Source of the DNA: Rheinheimera oceanensis
GTDB taxonomy: Bacteria; Pseudomonadota; Gammaproteobacteria; Enterobacterales; Alteromonadaceae
Direction of reading: 5' to 3'
Length of the DNA stretch: 64,000 nucleotides
Assembly: GCF_018831085.1 (NCBI RefSeq)
Contig: NZ_JAGPNM010000011.1
Location: 1 to 64,000 of the forward strand
In this document: in pieces, positions 1-8,399 of the stretch
Layout: every line of letters starts with the position of its first letter
How positions within the stretch are numbered: the first letter of the stretch is position 1
Translations under genes and position numbers: made by a program
Notes under the pieces: generated by a model
Databases searched by the model: none
What the model saw: the letters and a program-made list of their open reading frames with translations, nothing else
Told to the model about the DNA's origin: nothing

Positions 1-306
1 AACACCCAGAAATGACAAGAATGCAGTAAGCAATTTCTAAACTCCTTGGCTACTTCGTAGCTGGGTTGGCACATAACAGCTTTATAGTTTGGAGCGTACA
101 CGCTTTCACGCCGTGTAAACTCCCTTCTATCATTTTGTAAATGAAATCACACTAGCCAATAACACTAAGTAAATCAACAGATTTTTGGTTGAACACTATG
201 CTTTTTCCTGGCGAAAGCGAGGTTTAAGCTTGCGATTTACTTGCTAACAATAAATTCACCAACTACTGTTTATTTATCCATATAAATTTATTTCAAGGTG
301 CTGGTT
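1..306. other. Upstream region of the integron integrase (possible attI side)
   Basis: This AT-rich non-coding stretch lies before intI. In integrons the attI site and the cassette promoter lie on this side, with the array pointing away from intI, which here means leftward out of the window. A single GTTGAAC (GTTRRRY core type) occurs near 188-194, but on the plus strand, whereas a leftward array would need it on the minus strand. I could not assemble a convincing attC. Two imperfect hairpins are visible near 48-66 and 92-125. Confidence 0.35.
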
Positions 307-1272
307 ATGGCTTCGCCATTTTTACAATATATCGCTGAATTTATGTATGCACGCCGTTATGCTAAAAGAACCGTTGAAGGGTATTTATACTGGATAAAAA
401 TGTATATTCTGTACCATAAAAAGCAACACCCATCGAAGTTAACAGATCAGGATGTCGAAAATTTCCTTAGTTATTTAACTAACCAGCGTAACGTAGCACC
501 TCGTACCCAGGCTACTGCTTTAAATGCCCTGAGTTTTTTATACAACAAAGTATTACAACAACCTCTATCGCTTAACTTAAATTTTAACCGCTCACAGGTA
601 TCACCTAAATTACCCGTTGTGTTAACGCGTGCAGAAATAGCAGCTTTACTACGGGTAATTGATCCTAAATATAAACTGCTGGCGCAGTTGATGTACGGCA
701 GTGGTTTGCGTTTAATGGAAGCGGTAAGGTTGCGGGTGCAGGATATCGACTATGACTATTTGTCCGTAATGGTGTGGCAAGGCAAAGGTAATAAAAACCG
801 GCGTACGACTTTAGCACCGGAATTAGTGTCAACTCTTAAACAGCAAAGTCAGTTTGTTTTGCAGTACTTTCAAGCTGATTTAACTAATCCGGATTATGCG
901 GGAGTGTGGCTACCCTTTGCTTTAGCCCGAAAAACCCCCGATGCGCCTAAACAATTCGGCTGGCAATATTTATTTCCCTCTATGCAGTTGAGTATTGATC
1001 CACAGGAAAAATTGCTACGTCGGCATCATTTGGATGAAACCTGCGTTAGGCGCGAAATCAAAATTGCGGCGAAAAAGGCAGCTATCCCCAAAAATGTTAC
1101 CTGCCACACTTTACGTCATTCATTTGCAACGCATTTATTGGAAGCTGGCGCTGATATACGCACGGTGCAGGAGCAATTAGGCCATACCGATGTGCGTACT
1201 ACACAAATTTACACTCATGTACTAAACCGCGGTGCTGCTGGCGTAAAAAGCCCGCTGTCACAACTGTTGTAA
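307..1272 (+). CDS. intI: Integron integrase IntI (tyrosine recombinase)
   Basis: This site-specific tyrosine recombinase captures and shuffles gene cassettes at attI/attC sites. An N-terminal SAM-like core-binding domain (about residues 1-85) is followed by the catalytic domain. The catalytic residues are visible: Arg135 (YGSGLRLMEA), His267 and Arg270 (CHTLRHSF), His293 (LGHTD) and Tyr302 (IYTHVLNRG). The extra segment separating IntI from XerC/XerD is present around residues 205-245 (LARKTPDAPKQFGWQYLFPS, then HHLDE). I chose the ATG at 307 because AAGGTG precedes it; the GTG at 298 lies within that ribosome site. At 321 residues it has the usual length and looks intact. No LexA-type CTGT-N8-ACAG box is seen just upstream. 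Confidence 0.9.
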   Translation: MASPFLQYIAEFMYARRYAKRTVEGYLYWIKMYILYHKKQHPSKLTDQDVENFLSYLTNQRNVAPRTQATALNALSFLYNKVLQQPLSLNLNFNRSQVSPKLPVVLTRAEIAALLRVIDPKYKLLAQLMYGSGLRLMEAVRLRVQDIDYDYLSVMVWQGKGNKNRRTTLAPELVSTLKQQSQFVLQYFQADLTNPDYAGVWLPFALARKTPDAPKQFGWQYLFPSMQLSIDPQEKLLRRHHLDETCVRREIKIAAKKAAIPKNVTCHTLRHSFATHLLEAGADIRTVQEQLGHTDVRTTQIYTHVLNRGAAGVKSPLSQLL

Positions 1273-1274
1273 AA

Positions 1275-1292
1275 AGGGCGCCGAAGCGCCCT
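1275..1292 (-). terminator. Terminator of the prp operon, between convergent intI and prpF
   Basis: AGGGCGC and GCGCCCT form a 7-bp stem with a 4-base loop. On the minus strand the stem is followed by a short T run, which fits the end of the prpF transcript. The plus strand has no T run, so termination of intI here would be weaker. Confidence 0.6.
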
Positions 1293-1321
1293 GATAACTT
1301 GCTAAATACTCACAGCATCAA

Positions 1322-2509
1322 CTAGAAGCAATCGCCGGGCACCCGCACAAAACCTTCCATTAGTACCCGCGCGCTGCGGCTCATTATGGCTTTGGTTACT
1401 GTCCACTCACCGTTTAGCTGAGTTGCCGCTGCGCCCACTCTTAATGTGCCGGACGGGTGACCAAAGCGCACGGCTTCACGCGCAGTTCCACCTGCTGCCA
1501 GGTTTACCAAAGTGCCGGGTATAGCGGCGGCTGTGCCAATAGCCACCGCTGCTGTGCCCATCATGGCGTGGTGCAGTTTGCCCATCGACAACGCCCGTAC
1601 CAGCAAGTCAATATCAGCGGCATTTACCTGCTTGCCGCTGGAGGAAACATAACCTGCAGGCGGGGCGACAAAGGCAATTTTCGGCGTGTGCGCCCGTGCT
1701 GCGGCCTCGCTTATATCTTTAATCAGGCCCATTTTTACTGCGCCGTAAGCGCGGATGGTTTCAAACATGGCCAGTGCTTTGGTATCGCTGTTTATCGCAT
1801 CCTGCAATTCAGTACCGCTATAACCGATATCGGCAGCGTTGACAAAAATGGTCGGAATACCGGCATTTATTAACGTCGCTTTAAAGCTGCCGATACCGGG
1901 CACGTCTAACTCATCAACCAGGTTACCGGTGGGAAACATAGCACCACCGCCCTCGCCTTCATCGGCAGCGGGGTCTAAAAACTCAATTTGCACTTCTGCT
2001 GCCGCAAAGGTTACACCGTCCAGTTCAAAGTCGCCGGTTTCCTGCACTTCGCCGTTGGTTATTGGCACGTGGGCAATAATGGTTTTGTTAATATTTGCCT
2101 GCCAGATGCGCACGGTACAGATACCGTTTTGCGGTATGCGATCGGCAGCTACCAGGCCGTTGCTGATGGCGAATGAACCCACAGCTGCCGTTAAGTTGCC
2201 GCAGTTGCCGCTCCAGTCGATAAACGGCTTGTCTATCGCTACCTGGCCAAACAGGTAGTCAACATCGTGGTCGGCTTTGTTGCTCTTGCTTAAAATCACC
2301 GTTTTGCTGGTACTAGACGTAGCACCGCCCATACCGTCGGTGTGTTTGCCGTATGGATCCGGGCTGCCTATCACCCGCAGTAGCAGGTTGTCACGGGCCT
2401 TACCCGGTACCTGGGCGGCCTGGGGTAAGTCGTCCAGTTTAAAAAATACGCCTTTGCTGGTACCGCCACGCATGTAAGTCGCGGGGATTTTTATCTGTGG
2501 AGCTGTCAT
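1322..2509 (-). CDS. prpF: 2-methylaconitate cis-trans isomerase PrpF
   Basis: PrpF isomerises 2-methylaconitate made by the AcnD dehydratase, so that aconitase can hydrate it to 2-methylisocitrate in the methylcitrate cycle of propionate oxidation. The protein begins MTAPQIKIPATYMRGGTSKG; the RGGTSKG stretch is typical of the PrpF fold (diaminopimelate-epimerase-like). The ATG at 2509 gives 395 residues, the normal PrpF length. An upstream in-frame extension to 2578 runs through a palindromic repeat and is unlikely to be translated. It is the last gene of the prp operon, after acnD, the usual partner. Confidence 0.93.
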   Translation of the reverse strand: MTAPQIKIPATYMRGGTSKGVFFKLDDLPQAAQVPGKARDNLLLRVIGSPDPYGKHTDGMGGATSSTSKTVILSKSNKADHDVDYLFGQVAIDKPFIDWSGNCGNLTAAVGSFAISNGLVAADRIPQNGICTVRIWQANINKTIIAHVPITNGEVQETGDFELDGVTFAAAEVQIEFLDPAADEGEGGGAMFPTGNLVDELDVPGIGSFKATLINAGIPTIFVNAADIGYSGTELQDAINSDTKALAMFETIRAYGAVKMGLIKDISEAAARAHTPKIAFVAPPAGYVSSSGKQVNAADIDLLVRALSMGKLHHAMMGTAAVAIGTAAAIPGTLVNLAAGGTAREAVRFGHPSGTLRVGAAATQLNGEWTVTKAIMSRSARVLMEGFVRVPGDCF

Positions 2510-2552
2510 AGTTCTTGCCCAATGAAGTTTATGTTTATCGCGTGGAGTACGA

Positions 2553-2642
2553 GCCGAAAATCTCTTTCTGCTCATCACAGCAACTCAGTCGTGCCAGCAG
2601 CACTCCTTCAAACACTCTGTGATGACATAAAGAGACATCGGC
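2553..2642 (-). repeat. Palindromic intergenic repeat, copy C (inverted)
   Basis: On the minus strand this reads as a long imperfect hairpin. The outer arms are GCCGAT/TTCGGC and CTCTTT/AAAGAG, followed by ATCACAGAGTGTTTGA and GAGTTGCTGTGAT around a variable centre. The CACAGAGTGTTTGA and GAGTTGCTGTG cores match the repeat at 2663-2757, but in the opposite orientation. It sits just upstream of prpF. Confidence 0.6.
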
Positions 2643-2662
2643 TCTCCCTCATCAAATTCGGA

Positions 2663-2757
2663 GGTTGGAACCCGTGAAATGTTGTCACAGAGTGTTTGAG
2701 TCCTGCCGTAGGCATTAGGACGAGTTGCTGTGACAAGCATTTCAGGGTGTTGCAACC
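2663..2757 (+). repeat. Palindromic intergenic repeat, copy A
   Basis: A 95-bp imperfect palindrome starting GGTTGGAACCC and ending GGGTGTTGCAACC. Inner stems are TGAAATG/CATTTCA, GTCACAG/CTGTGAC and GTCCT/AGGAC around GCCGTAGGC. Copy B (5451-5544) keeps the ends and loop but has different, still paired, stem bases. It lies tail to tail with copy C between prpF and acnD. Confidence 0.75.
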
Positions 2758-2774
2758 GCAGGCTGCTTCGTTAG

Positions 2775-5375
2775 TTATACAGAGCCCTGCAAAAAGTCCT
2801 GCGCAAAACGCTGCAGTACACCGCCGGCTTCATAAATCGATAACTCTTCTGCTGTATCCAACCGGCAGGTTACCGGTACATTCAGTGTTTCGCCGTTGGT
2901 ACGGTGGATAACCAGCGTTAGCGTAGTACGCGGTTTACGCTCGCCCACTACATCGTAGGTTTCGGTACCATCCAGAGCCAGCGTAATGCGGGTAGTGCCC
3001 GGCTTAAACTCCAGCGGTAGCACCCCCATACCAATTAAGTTGGTACGGTGAATACGCTCAAAGCCTTCTGCGGCAATCGCCTCGACACCGGCCAGCCGTA
3101 CACCTTTAGCCGCCCAGTCGCGCGACGAGCCCTGGCCGTAATCGGCACCGGCAACAATAATCAGCGGCTGCTTACGCTGCATATAGGTTTCTATTGCTTC
3201 CCACATCCGTGTCACTTTGCCTTCCGGCTCCAGCCGTGCCAGCGAGCCCTGTTTTACCTTGCCATCTACCACGGCCATTTCATTAATCAGCTTGGGGTTG
3301 GCAAAGGTAGCGCGCTGCGCGGTTAAGTGATCGCCGCGATGGGTTGCGTAAGAGTTAAAATCTTCCTCCGGCAGGCCCATCTTGTGCAGGTATTCACCGG
3401 CGGCACTGTCTAACATAATAGCGTTCGACGGTGATAAATGGTCGGTAGTAATATTATCCGGCAACAGCGCCAGTGGCCGCATACCTGTTAACGTGCGCTC
3501 GCCGGCGATGGCGCCTTCCCCCTCTTTTTGCCAGTACGGCGGGCGGCGGATATAGGTGCTTTGTGGCCGCCAGTCATACAACGGCGATACTTTTTCGCCG
3601 TAATCAACACTGAGCGCAAACATCGGCTCGTACACTTTACGGAACTGCTCCGGTTTTACGCTTTTGGCAACTACTGCATCAATTTCAGCATCGCTTGGCC
3701 ATATATCTTTCAAGGTGATTGCATTATCAGCCGAATCATAGCCAAGCGCATCTTTTTCGATGTCAAAACGAATAGTACCCGCGATAGCATAAGCCACCAC
3801 CAGAGCAGGAGAAGCTAAGAATGCTTGTTTGGCGTACGGGTGAATACGGCCGTCAAAGTTACGGTTACCGGATAGTACCGCCGTGGCGTATAAATCACGC
3901 TCGATTACTTCCTGCTGGATCACCGGGTCCAGTGCACCACTCATACCATTACAGGTGGTGCAGGCAAAACCAACGATACCAAAGCCCAGTTGCTCCAGCT
4001 CGCTAAGTAAATGGCCTTCTTCTAAGTAAAGTTGCACCGCTTTAGAGCCAGGTGCCAGTGAGGTTTTTACCCAGGGCTTGCGGGTTAGCCCCAGTTTATT
4101 GGCGTTACGGGCTAATAAACCGGCGGCAATAACATTGCGCGGGTTAGAGGTATTGGTGCAGCTGGTAATGGCGGCAATAATTACCGCGCCATCGGGCATT
4201 TTGCCATCGATCAGCTCATAGTTACCGGCAATACCTTTGGCCGTTAAATCGCTGGTAGACAACCTGGCATGCGGGTTTGATGGCCCGGCCATAGTGCGGC
4301 CAACACTTGATAAATCAAACTTTAGTACCCGTTCGTACTCGGCGGTGGTTAAGCTGTCGCTCCATAACCCGGCTTGCTTAGCATAGATTTCAACCAGTTT
4401 TACCTGTTCCGGCTCGCGCCCGGTTAAGGTTAAATAGTCCAGCGTTTGCTGATCAATACTAAACATCGCCGCAGTGGCGCCGTATTCCGGCGTCATATTG
4501 GAGATAGTAGCCCGGTCGCCCAGGCTTAAGCTGCTGGCACCTTCGCCAAAAAACTCCAGGTAGCTGGATACCACTTTTTCTTTGCGTAAAAACTCGGTTA
4601 GTGCCAGTACGATATCGGTGGCCATGATACCGGGTTGGGCTTTGCCGGTTAGCTCTACGCCGATAATATCCGGCAGGCGCATCCAACTGGCACGGCCTAA
4701 CATCACGCTTTCAGCCTCCAGCCCGCCTACACCAATGGCGATTACGCCCAGCGCATCAACATGCGGCGTGTGGCTGTCGGTGCCCACTAAGGTGTCAGGA
4801 AAGGCTACGCCGTCTATGGCGTGTATTACCGGCGACATCCGCTCTAAGTTAATCTGGTGCATAATGCCGTTGCCGGGCGGTATAACATCAACATTTTTAA
4901 AGGCTTTTTTTGTCCAGTTAATAAAGTGAAAGCGATCGTCGTTGCGCCTGTCTTCAATAGCGCGGTTTTTGGCAAAGGCATCTTTGTCAAAACCGCCGTG
5001 CTCTACGGCTAAGGAGTGATCAACGATTAACTGGGTGGGTACCACAGGGTTTACTTTGGCAGGGTCACCGCCTTGTTCGGCGATGGCATCACGCAGGCCG
5101 GCTAAATCGACCAGTGCGGTTTGACCTAAAATGTCATGGCACACCACCCTTGCAGGAAACCACGGAAAGTCTAAATCACGCTTGCGGTAAATCAGCTGCT
5201 TTAAGGCATCAGTAAGCATGGCCGGGTCGCAGCGGCGCACTAAGTTTTCGGCATGCACGCGTGAGGTATAAGGCAGTTTGGCATAAGCGCCCGGTTCTAT
5301 CGCATCGACAGCGGCTTGGGTGTCGAAGTAATCCAGCGCTGTGCCGGGCAGTTTTTTACGGTATTGGCTGTTCAT
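2775..5375 (-). CDS. acnD: 2-methylcitrate dehydratase, Fe/S-dependent (AcnD)
   Basis: An aconitase-superfamily hydro-lyase that dehydrates 2-methylcitrate to 2-methylaconitate, which PrpF then isomerises. The 866-residue length matches AcnD. The [4Fe-4S] cysteines are visible in ITSCTNTSNP and in GFACTTCNGMSG. The C-terminal swivel domain carries the SSRDWAAKG and ERIHRTNLIGMGVLP motifs. It lies between prpC and prpF on the same strand, the arrangement of AcnD-type rather than PrpD-type operons. About 200 bp separates it from prpC, holding a terminator-like hairpin and a palindromic repeat, so its expression may be tuned separately. Confidence 0.95.
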   Translation of the reverse strand: MNSQYRKKLPGTALDYFDTQAAVDAIEPGAYAKLPYTSRVHAENLVRRCDPAMLTDALKQLIYRKRDLDFPWFPARVVCHDILGQTALVDLAGLRDAIAEQGGDPAKVNPVVPTQLIVDHSLAVEHGGFDKDAFAKNRAIEDRRNDDRFHFINWTKKAFKNVDVIPPGNGIMHQINLERMSPVIHAIDGVAFPDTLVGTDSHTPHVDALGVIAIGVGGLEAESVMLGRASWMRLPDIIGVELTGKAQPGIMATDIVLALTEFLRKEKVVSSYLEFFGEGASSLSLGDRATISNMTPEYGATAAMFSIDQQTLDYLTLTGREPEQVKLVEIYAKQAGLWSDSLTTAEYERVLKFDLSSVGRTMAGPSNPHARLSTSDLTAKGIAGNYELIDGKMPDGAVIIAAITSCTNTSNPRNVIAAGLLARNANKLGLTRKPWVKTSLAPGSKAVQLYLEEGHLLSELEQLGFGIVGFACTTCNGMSGALDPVIQQEVIERDLYATAVLSGNRNFDGRIHPYAKQAFLASPALVVAYAIAGTIRFDIEKDALGYDSADNAITLKDIWPSDAEIDAVVAKSVKPEQFRKVYEPMFALSVDYGEKVSPLYDWRPQSTYIRRPPYWQKEGEGAIAGERTLTGMRPLALLPDNITTDHLSPSNAIMLDSAAGEYLHKMGLPEEDFNSYATHRGDHLTAQRATFANPKLINEMAVVDGKVKQGSLARLEPEGKVTRMWEAIETYMQRKQPLIIVAGADYGQGSSRDWAAKGVRLAGVEAIAAEGFERIHRTNLIGMGVLPLEFKPGTTRITLALDGTETYDVVGERKPRTTLTLVIHRTNGETLNVPVTCRLDTAEELSIYEAGGVLQRFAQDFLQGSV

Positions 5376-5401
5376 AGTGTTTACTCTGTCTTGTCTGGCA
5401 A

Positions 5402-5427
5402 AAAGAGGGCGATGCCCTCTTTAAAGT
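5402..5427 (-). terminator. Terminator-like hairpin between prpC and acnD
   Basis: AAAGAGGGC and GCCCTCTTT form a perfect 9-bp stem with a 3-base loop. Read on the transcribed minus strand it is followed by a run of T just before the acnD start codon at 5375. It should act as an internal terminator or attenuator, or as an RNA processing or stabilising hairpin, within the prp operon. Confidence 0.6.
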
Positions 5428-5450
5428 GTTCTTATGTCGCTGCGATGGTA

Positions 5451-5544
5451 GGTTGGAACCCCATTTGCGCAGCCATAGAGTGTCTGAGCCCTGCCGTAGG
5501 CATAAGGGCGAGTTGCTATGGCGAGCAGAATGGGTGTTGCAACC
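5451..5544 (+). repeat. Palindromic intergenic repeat, copy B
   Basis: A 94-bp relative of the element at 2663-2757 with the same ends (GGTTGGAACCC and GGGTGTTGCAACC) and the same AGAGTGT, CCTGCCGTAGGCAT and CGAGTTGCT segments. Stems here are GCCATAG/CTATGGC and GCCCT/AGGGC, that is, paired changes relative to copy A. It lies between prpC and acnD. Confidence 0.75.
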
Positions 5545-5576
5545 GTGCCAATACACCGAATTTTAAAGTTTTTTTA

Positions 5577-6707
5577 TCAGCCACGCTCAGCTATCGGCTT
5601 TACGCTACGCGGCTCTACACCAACATAATCAGCACTTGGCCGGATAATACGGTTATCGGCGCGCTGCTCCATTACATGGGCGGCCCAACCGGTTAAACGG
5701 CTGCAAACAAAAATAGGTGTAAACAACTTAGTTGGAATACCCATATAGTTGTAGGCAGAAGCGTGGAAGAAATCAGCATTACAAAACAGCTTTTTCTCGC
5801 GCCACATCACCGCTTCACAGCGCACAGACACATCGTACAGTTTGGTATCACCGTTAGCTTTAGCAAGCTTTTCCGACCACTCTTTAATTACTGCATTGCG
5901 TGGATCAGAGTCGGAGTACACCGCATGGCCAAAGCCCATAATTTTTTCTTTACGCTCCAGCATGCCCAGCAGCTTTTGCTCGGCATCGTCCGGGTTGGCC
6001 ATCTTCTCAATCAGCTCCATCGCCGCTTCATTAGCCCCACCATGCAGGGGGCCGCGCAGCGAGCCGATAGCACCGGTAATACAGGAATGCATATCGCTTA
6101 AGGTTGAGGCACAAACGCGGGCAGTAAAGGTAGAGGCATTAAACTCATGCTCAGCGTATAAAATCAGCGAGGCCTGCATCACTTCAACATGCAGAGCGCT
6201 TGGTTTTTTACCGTGTAAGGTCCACAAGAATTGCTCTGCAACAGAATCGGCACCGGTTTCCACATCTATACGCTTGCCATGATGGCTGTAGTTATACCAG
6301 TAGTTAACCAGGCCCGGAAAAATTGCCAGCAGGCGATCACTGGCGTCTTGTTGCTGGCCAAAGTTTTGTTCGGTTTCCAGGTTACCTAACATAGAGCAGC
6401 CGGTGCGCATAACATCCATCGGATGAGCGCTGGCCGGAATACGCTCTAATACATCTTTTAATGCCTGCGGTAAGCTGCGCAGGCTTTTTAATTTGGCTTT
6501 ATAAGCTGTTAGCTCAGCCTGTGTTGGCAGCTCGCCTTTTAAAATTAAATGCGCCACTTCTTCAAAGCTGCAATTGGCGGCTAAATCTTTTACATCATAA
6601 CCACGGTAGGTTAAGCCTGAGCCGGTTTTACCCACGGTAGACAGTGCCGTTTTACCGGCCACCTGACCGCGTAGCCCCGCGCCTGAAAGTACTTTACCTG
6701 TTGACAT
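5577..6707 (-). CDS. prpC: 2-methylcitrate synthase PrpC
   Basis: Condenses propionyl-CoA with oxaloacetate to give 2-methylcitrate, the entry step of the methylcitrate cycle. At 376 residues it has the short citrate-synthase fold of PrpC rather than the longer GltA form. The active-site stretch IMGFGHAVYSDSDPRN and the LRGPLHGGANEAAM motif are present. The start codon is preceded by CGGGGAGAACACC, a good ribosome site. It lies 36 bp after prpB in the same operon. Confidence 0.95.
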   Translation of the reverse strand: MSTGKVLSGAGLRGQVAGKTALSTVGKTGSGLTYRGYDVKDLAANCSFEEVAHLILKGELPTQAELTAYKAKLKSLRSLPQALKDVLERIPASAHPMDVMRTGCSMLGNLETEQNFGQQQDASDRLLAIFPGLVNYWYNYSHHGKRIDVETGADSVAEQFLWTLHGKKPSALHVEVMQASLILYAEHEFNASTFTARVCASTLSDMHSCITGAIGSLRGPLHGGANEAAMELIEKMANPDDAEQKLLGMLERKEKIMGFGHAVYSDSDPRNAVIKEWSEKLAKANGDTKLYDVSVRCEAVMWREKKLFCNADFFHASAYNYMGIPTKLFTPIFVCSRLTGWAAHVMEQRADNRIIRPSADYVGVEPRSVKPIAERG

Positions 6708-6743
6708 GGTGTTCTCCCCGTTGTCTTTAAATTGAAAGCTAAA

Positions 6744-7625
6744 TTATTTCTTGCTGCTAAACAGCTGATCGAGTTTTTCTTCAAAACTGTGATAATTTAA
6801 AAAGTCATACAACTCAGCACGGGTTTGCATGCTGTCAACCACTGCTTTTTGATCGCCATTGGCTAATATAGACTGGTACACATTAAGTGCTGCTTTGTTC
6901 ATTGCCCGAAACGCACTAAGCGGATACAGCACCATAGCCACACCCACCGCAGCCAGTTCGGCTTTATTAAACAGTGGCGTTTGACCAAATTCAGTAATAT
7001 TGGCCAGTACCGGTACTTTTAATGCTTTGGTAAACGCCTGATATTGCTCCAGCGTATACACTGCCTCGGCAAAAATGGCATCGGCACCGGCAGCTTCACA
7101 GGCCAGCGCCCGTTCAATGGCGGCATCCAGTCCTTGCTGTGCTAAGGCATCGGTGCGCGCCATAATAAAAAAGCTTTCGTCCGTGCGGGCATCTACACTG
7201 GCTTTTACCCGATCAACCATTTCATCTAAGCTGACAATTTCTTTGTTAGGCCGGTGGCCGCAGCGCTTTTGTGCAACCTGATCTTCAATATGAAAGCCGG
7301 CAGCGCCGGCACGGGTCATGTCTTTTACGGTGCGGGCAATATTAAAAGCACCGCCCCAGCCGGTGTCAGCATCAACTAACAGGGGTAAGCTGGTTGCAGC
7401 AGTAATACGGCGGATGTCTTCGCAGACATCGTTAAGTGAGGTCATGCCCAGGTCCGGTAAACCAAAAGAAGCATTGGCCACACCGGCACCCGACAGATAC
7501 AGCGCCTGATGGCCGGTGCGTTCGGCCATCATCGCGGTATATGCGTTAATAGTGCCGACAATTTGCAGCGGCTGGTTCGCTTTAATTGCCGCGCGGAATT
7601 TTTGTCCGGCAGTAAGTGTGCTCAT
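6744..7625 (-). CDS. prpB: 2-methylisocitrate lyase PrpB
   Basis: Cleaves 2-methylisocitrate to pyruvate and succinate, the last step of the methylcitrate cycle. It is an isocitrate-lyase-family TIM barrel of 293 residues. The catalytic Cys122 is seen in the family motif KRCGH, and the metal-binding DADTGWGG motif is present. The ATG at 7625 is preceded by GGGGAC and lies one base after the stop codon of the GntR regulator gene, so the two are tightly coupled. A longer reading frame upstream overlaps the regulator and is rejected. Confidence 0.95.
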   Translation of the reverse strand: MSTLTAGQKFRAAIKANQPLQIVGTINAYTAMMAERTGHQALYLSGAGVANASFGLPDLGMTSLNDVCEDIRRITAATSLPLLVDADTGWGGAFNIARTVKDMTRAGAAGFHIEDQVAQKRCGHRPNKEIVSLDEMVDRVKASVDARTDESFFIMARTDALAQQGLDAAIERALACEAAGADAIFAEAVYTLEQYQAFTKALKVPVLANITEFGQTPLFNKAELAAVGVAMVLYPLSAFRAMNKAALNVYQSILANGDQKAVVDSMQTRAELYDFLNYHSFEEKLDQLFSSKK

Positions 7626-7626
7626 A

Positions 7627-8304
7627 TTAAGTCCCCGTTTGTTCCAGTTGTTTTTCAATATTGCGCCTTGATGCGGCAATATGACGGCGCATCAGTAAAT
7701 CGGCCAGTTCACCATCGCGGTTGGCAATGGCATTAAGAATAGCTTTATGTTCGTCAAATGCCCGCGATACACGCGGCCCGTTCATCCCCAGTTGCACGCG
7801 GTACATGCGCACCAGGTAGTACAGCTCATCACATAAAATATTAATCAGATAAGCATTTTTACTGCCGAGAATGACACGATAATGAAAGTCCAGATCGCCG
7901 GCTTCCTGATAATAACTTTCACCTTCGCGTACCCTTTGTGTACTCAGGTGTTGATCCAACAAAGCGCGTAACTCGGCAATTTCACTGTCGGCCATATGCT
8001 CGGCTGCTAACCGGCAGGCTAAACCTTCTAAGGTTTCACGTAACTGATATAAGGATAACAGCCCTTGTGTCGACAATTTCACTACACGGGCGCCGGCGTT
8101 AGGGATCCGCTCGATCAAATGGCAACGCTCTAACCGCGCTAAAGCTTCGCGCAGCGGTGCACGGCTTAAATCAAAGCGTCTGGCCAGTTCCGGCTCACTG
8201 ATTTTACTGCCGGCGGCAATCTCGCCTTCAACAATAGCACGCTGAATTTCCAGCAAAACCCGGTCGGCAGCGGTAATAGGAGCACGTAATGATGGATGTT
8301 GCAT
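7627..8304 (-). CDS. GntR-family (FadR-type) regulator of the methylcitrate operon
   Basis: A 225-residue FadR-subfamily regulator. The N-terminal winged helix includes SEPELARRFDLSRAPLREAL and the C-terminal half is a helical FCD ligand-binding domain. It is the first gene of the prp operon, with prpB following after one base, so it very probably controls propionate use, in the role PrpR plays in enterics (there a sigma-54 activator, an unrelated protein). The ATG at 8304 (MQHPSLRAP) was chosen; the TTG upstream extension overlaps an operator-like palindrome. TGTCGACA palindromes at 8315, 8384 and inside the gene near 8068 suggest autorepression. Confidence 0.88.
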   Translation of the reverse strand: MQHPSLRAPITAADRVLLEIQRAIVEGEIAAGSKISEPELARRFDLSRAPLREALARLERCHLIERIPNAGARVVKLSTQGLLSLYQLRETLEGLACRLAAEHMADSEIAELRALLDQHLSTQRVREGESYYQEAGDLDFHYRVILGSKNAYLINILCDELYYLVRMYRVQLGMNGPRVSRAFDEHKAILNAIANRDGELADLLMRRHIAASRRNIEKQLEQTGT

Positions 8305-8314
8305 ACCAGATAAT

Positions 8315-8322
8315 TGTCGACA
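8315..8322. promoter_or_regulatory. Operator-like palindrome TGTCGACA, proximal
   Basis: The 8-bp palindrome TGTCGACA (TTGTCGACAT in context) lies about 10 bp upstream of the regulator's ATG. It has the same core as the longer palindrome at 8384-8399. FadR-type GntR proteins bind such short palindromes, so occupancy here would block initiation. Confidence 0.5.
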
Positions 8323-8383
8323 TAAATACAAGTTAACACCGTTTTATCTGCTTTATTTAGCTAAGTCAAGCCTTAAACTGCCA

Positions 8384-8399
8384 ACATTGTCGACAATGT
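8384..8399. promoter_or_regulatory. Operator-like palindrome ACATTGTCGACAATGT
   Basis: A perfect 16-bp palindrome about 80 bp upstream of the regulator start. A symmetric TTGTCGACAA core is a typical FadR/GntR-family operator form, and it is the best candidate site for the adjacent regulator. Confidence 0.65.

Noticed and set aside
180..200. GTTGAAC as an attI core site
   Set aside because: It is in the wrong orientation for an array running away from intI, and no partner repeats were found.
200..306. LexA box upstream of intI
   Set aside because: No CTGT-N8-ACAG sequence could be found in this stretch.
1839..2258. A 139-codon plus-strand frame inside prpF
   Set aside because: Shadow frame of prpF on the opposite strand; no conserved motif.
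2509..2578. Upstream extension of prpF
   Set aside because: It runs through a palindromic repeat and lacks similarity to other PrpF proteins.
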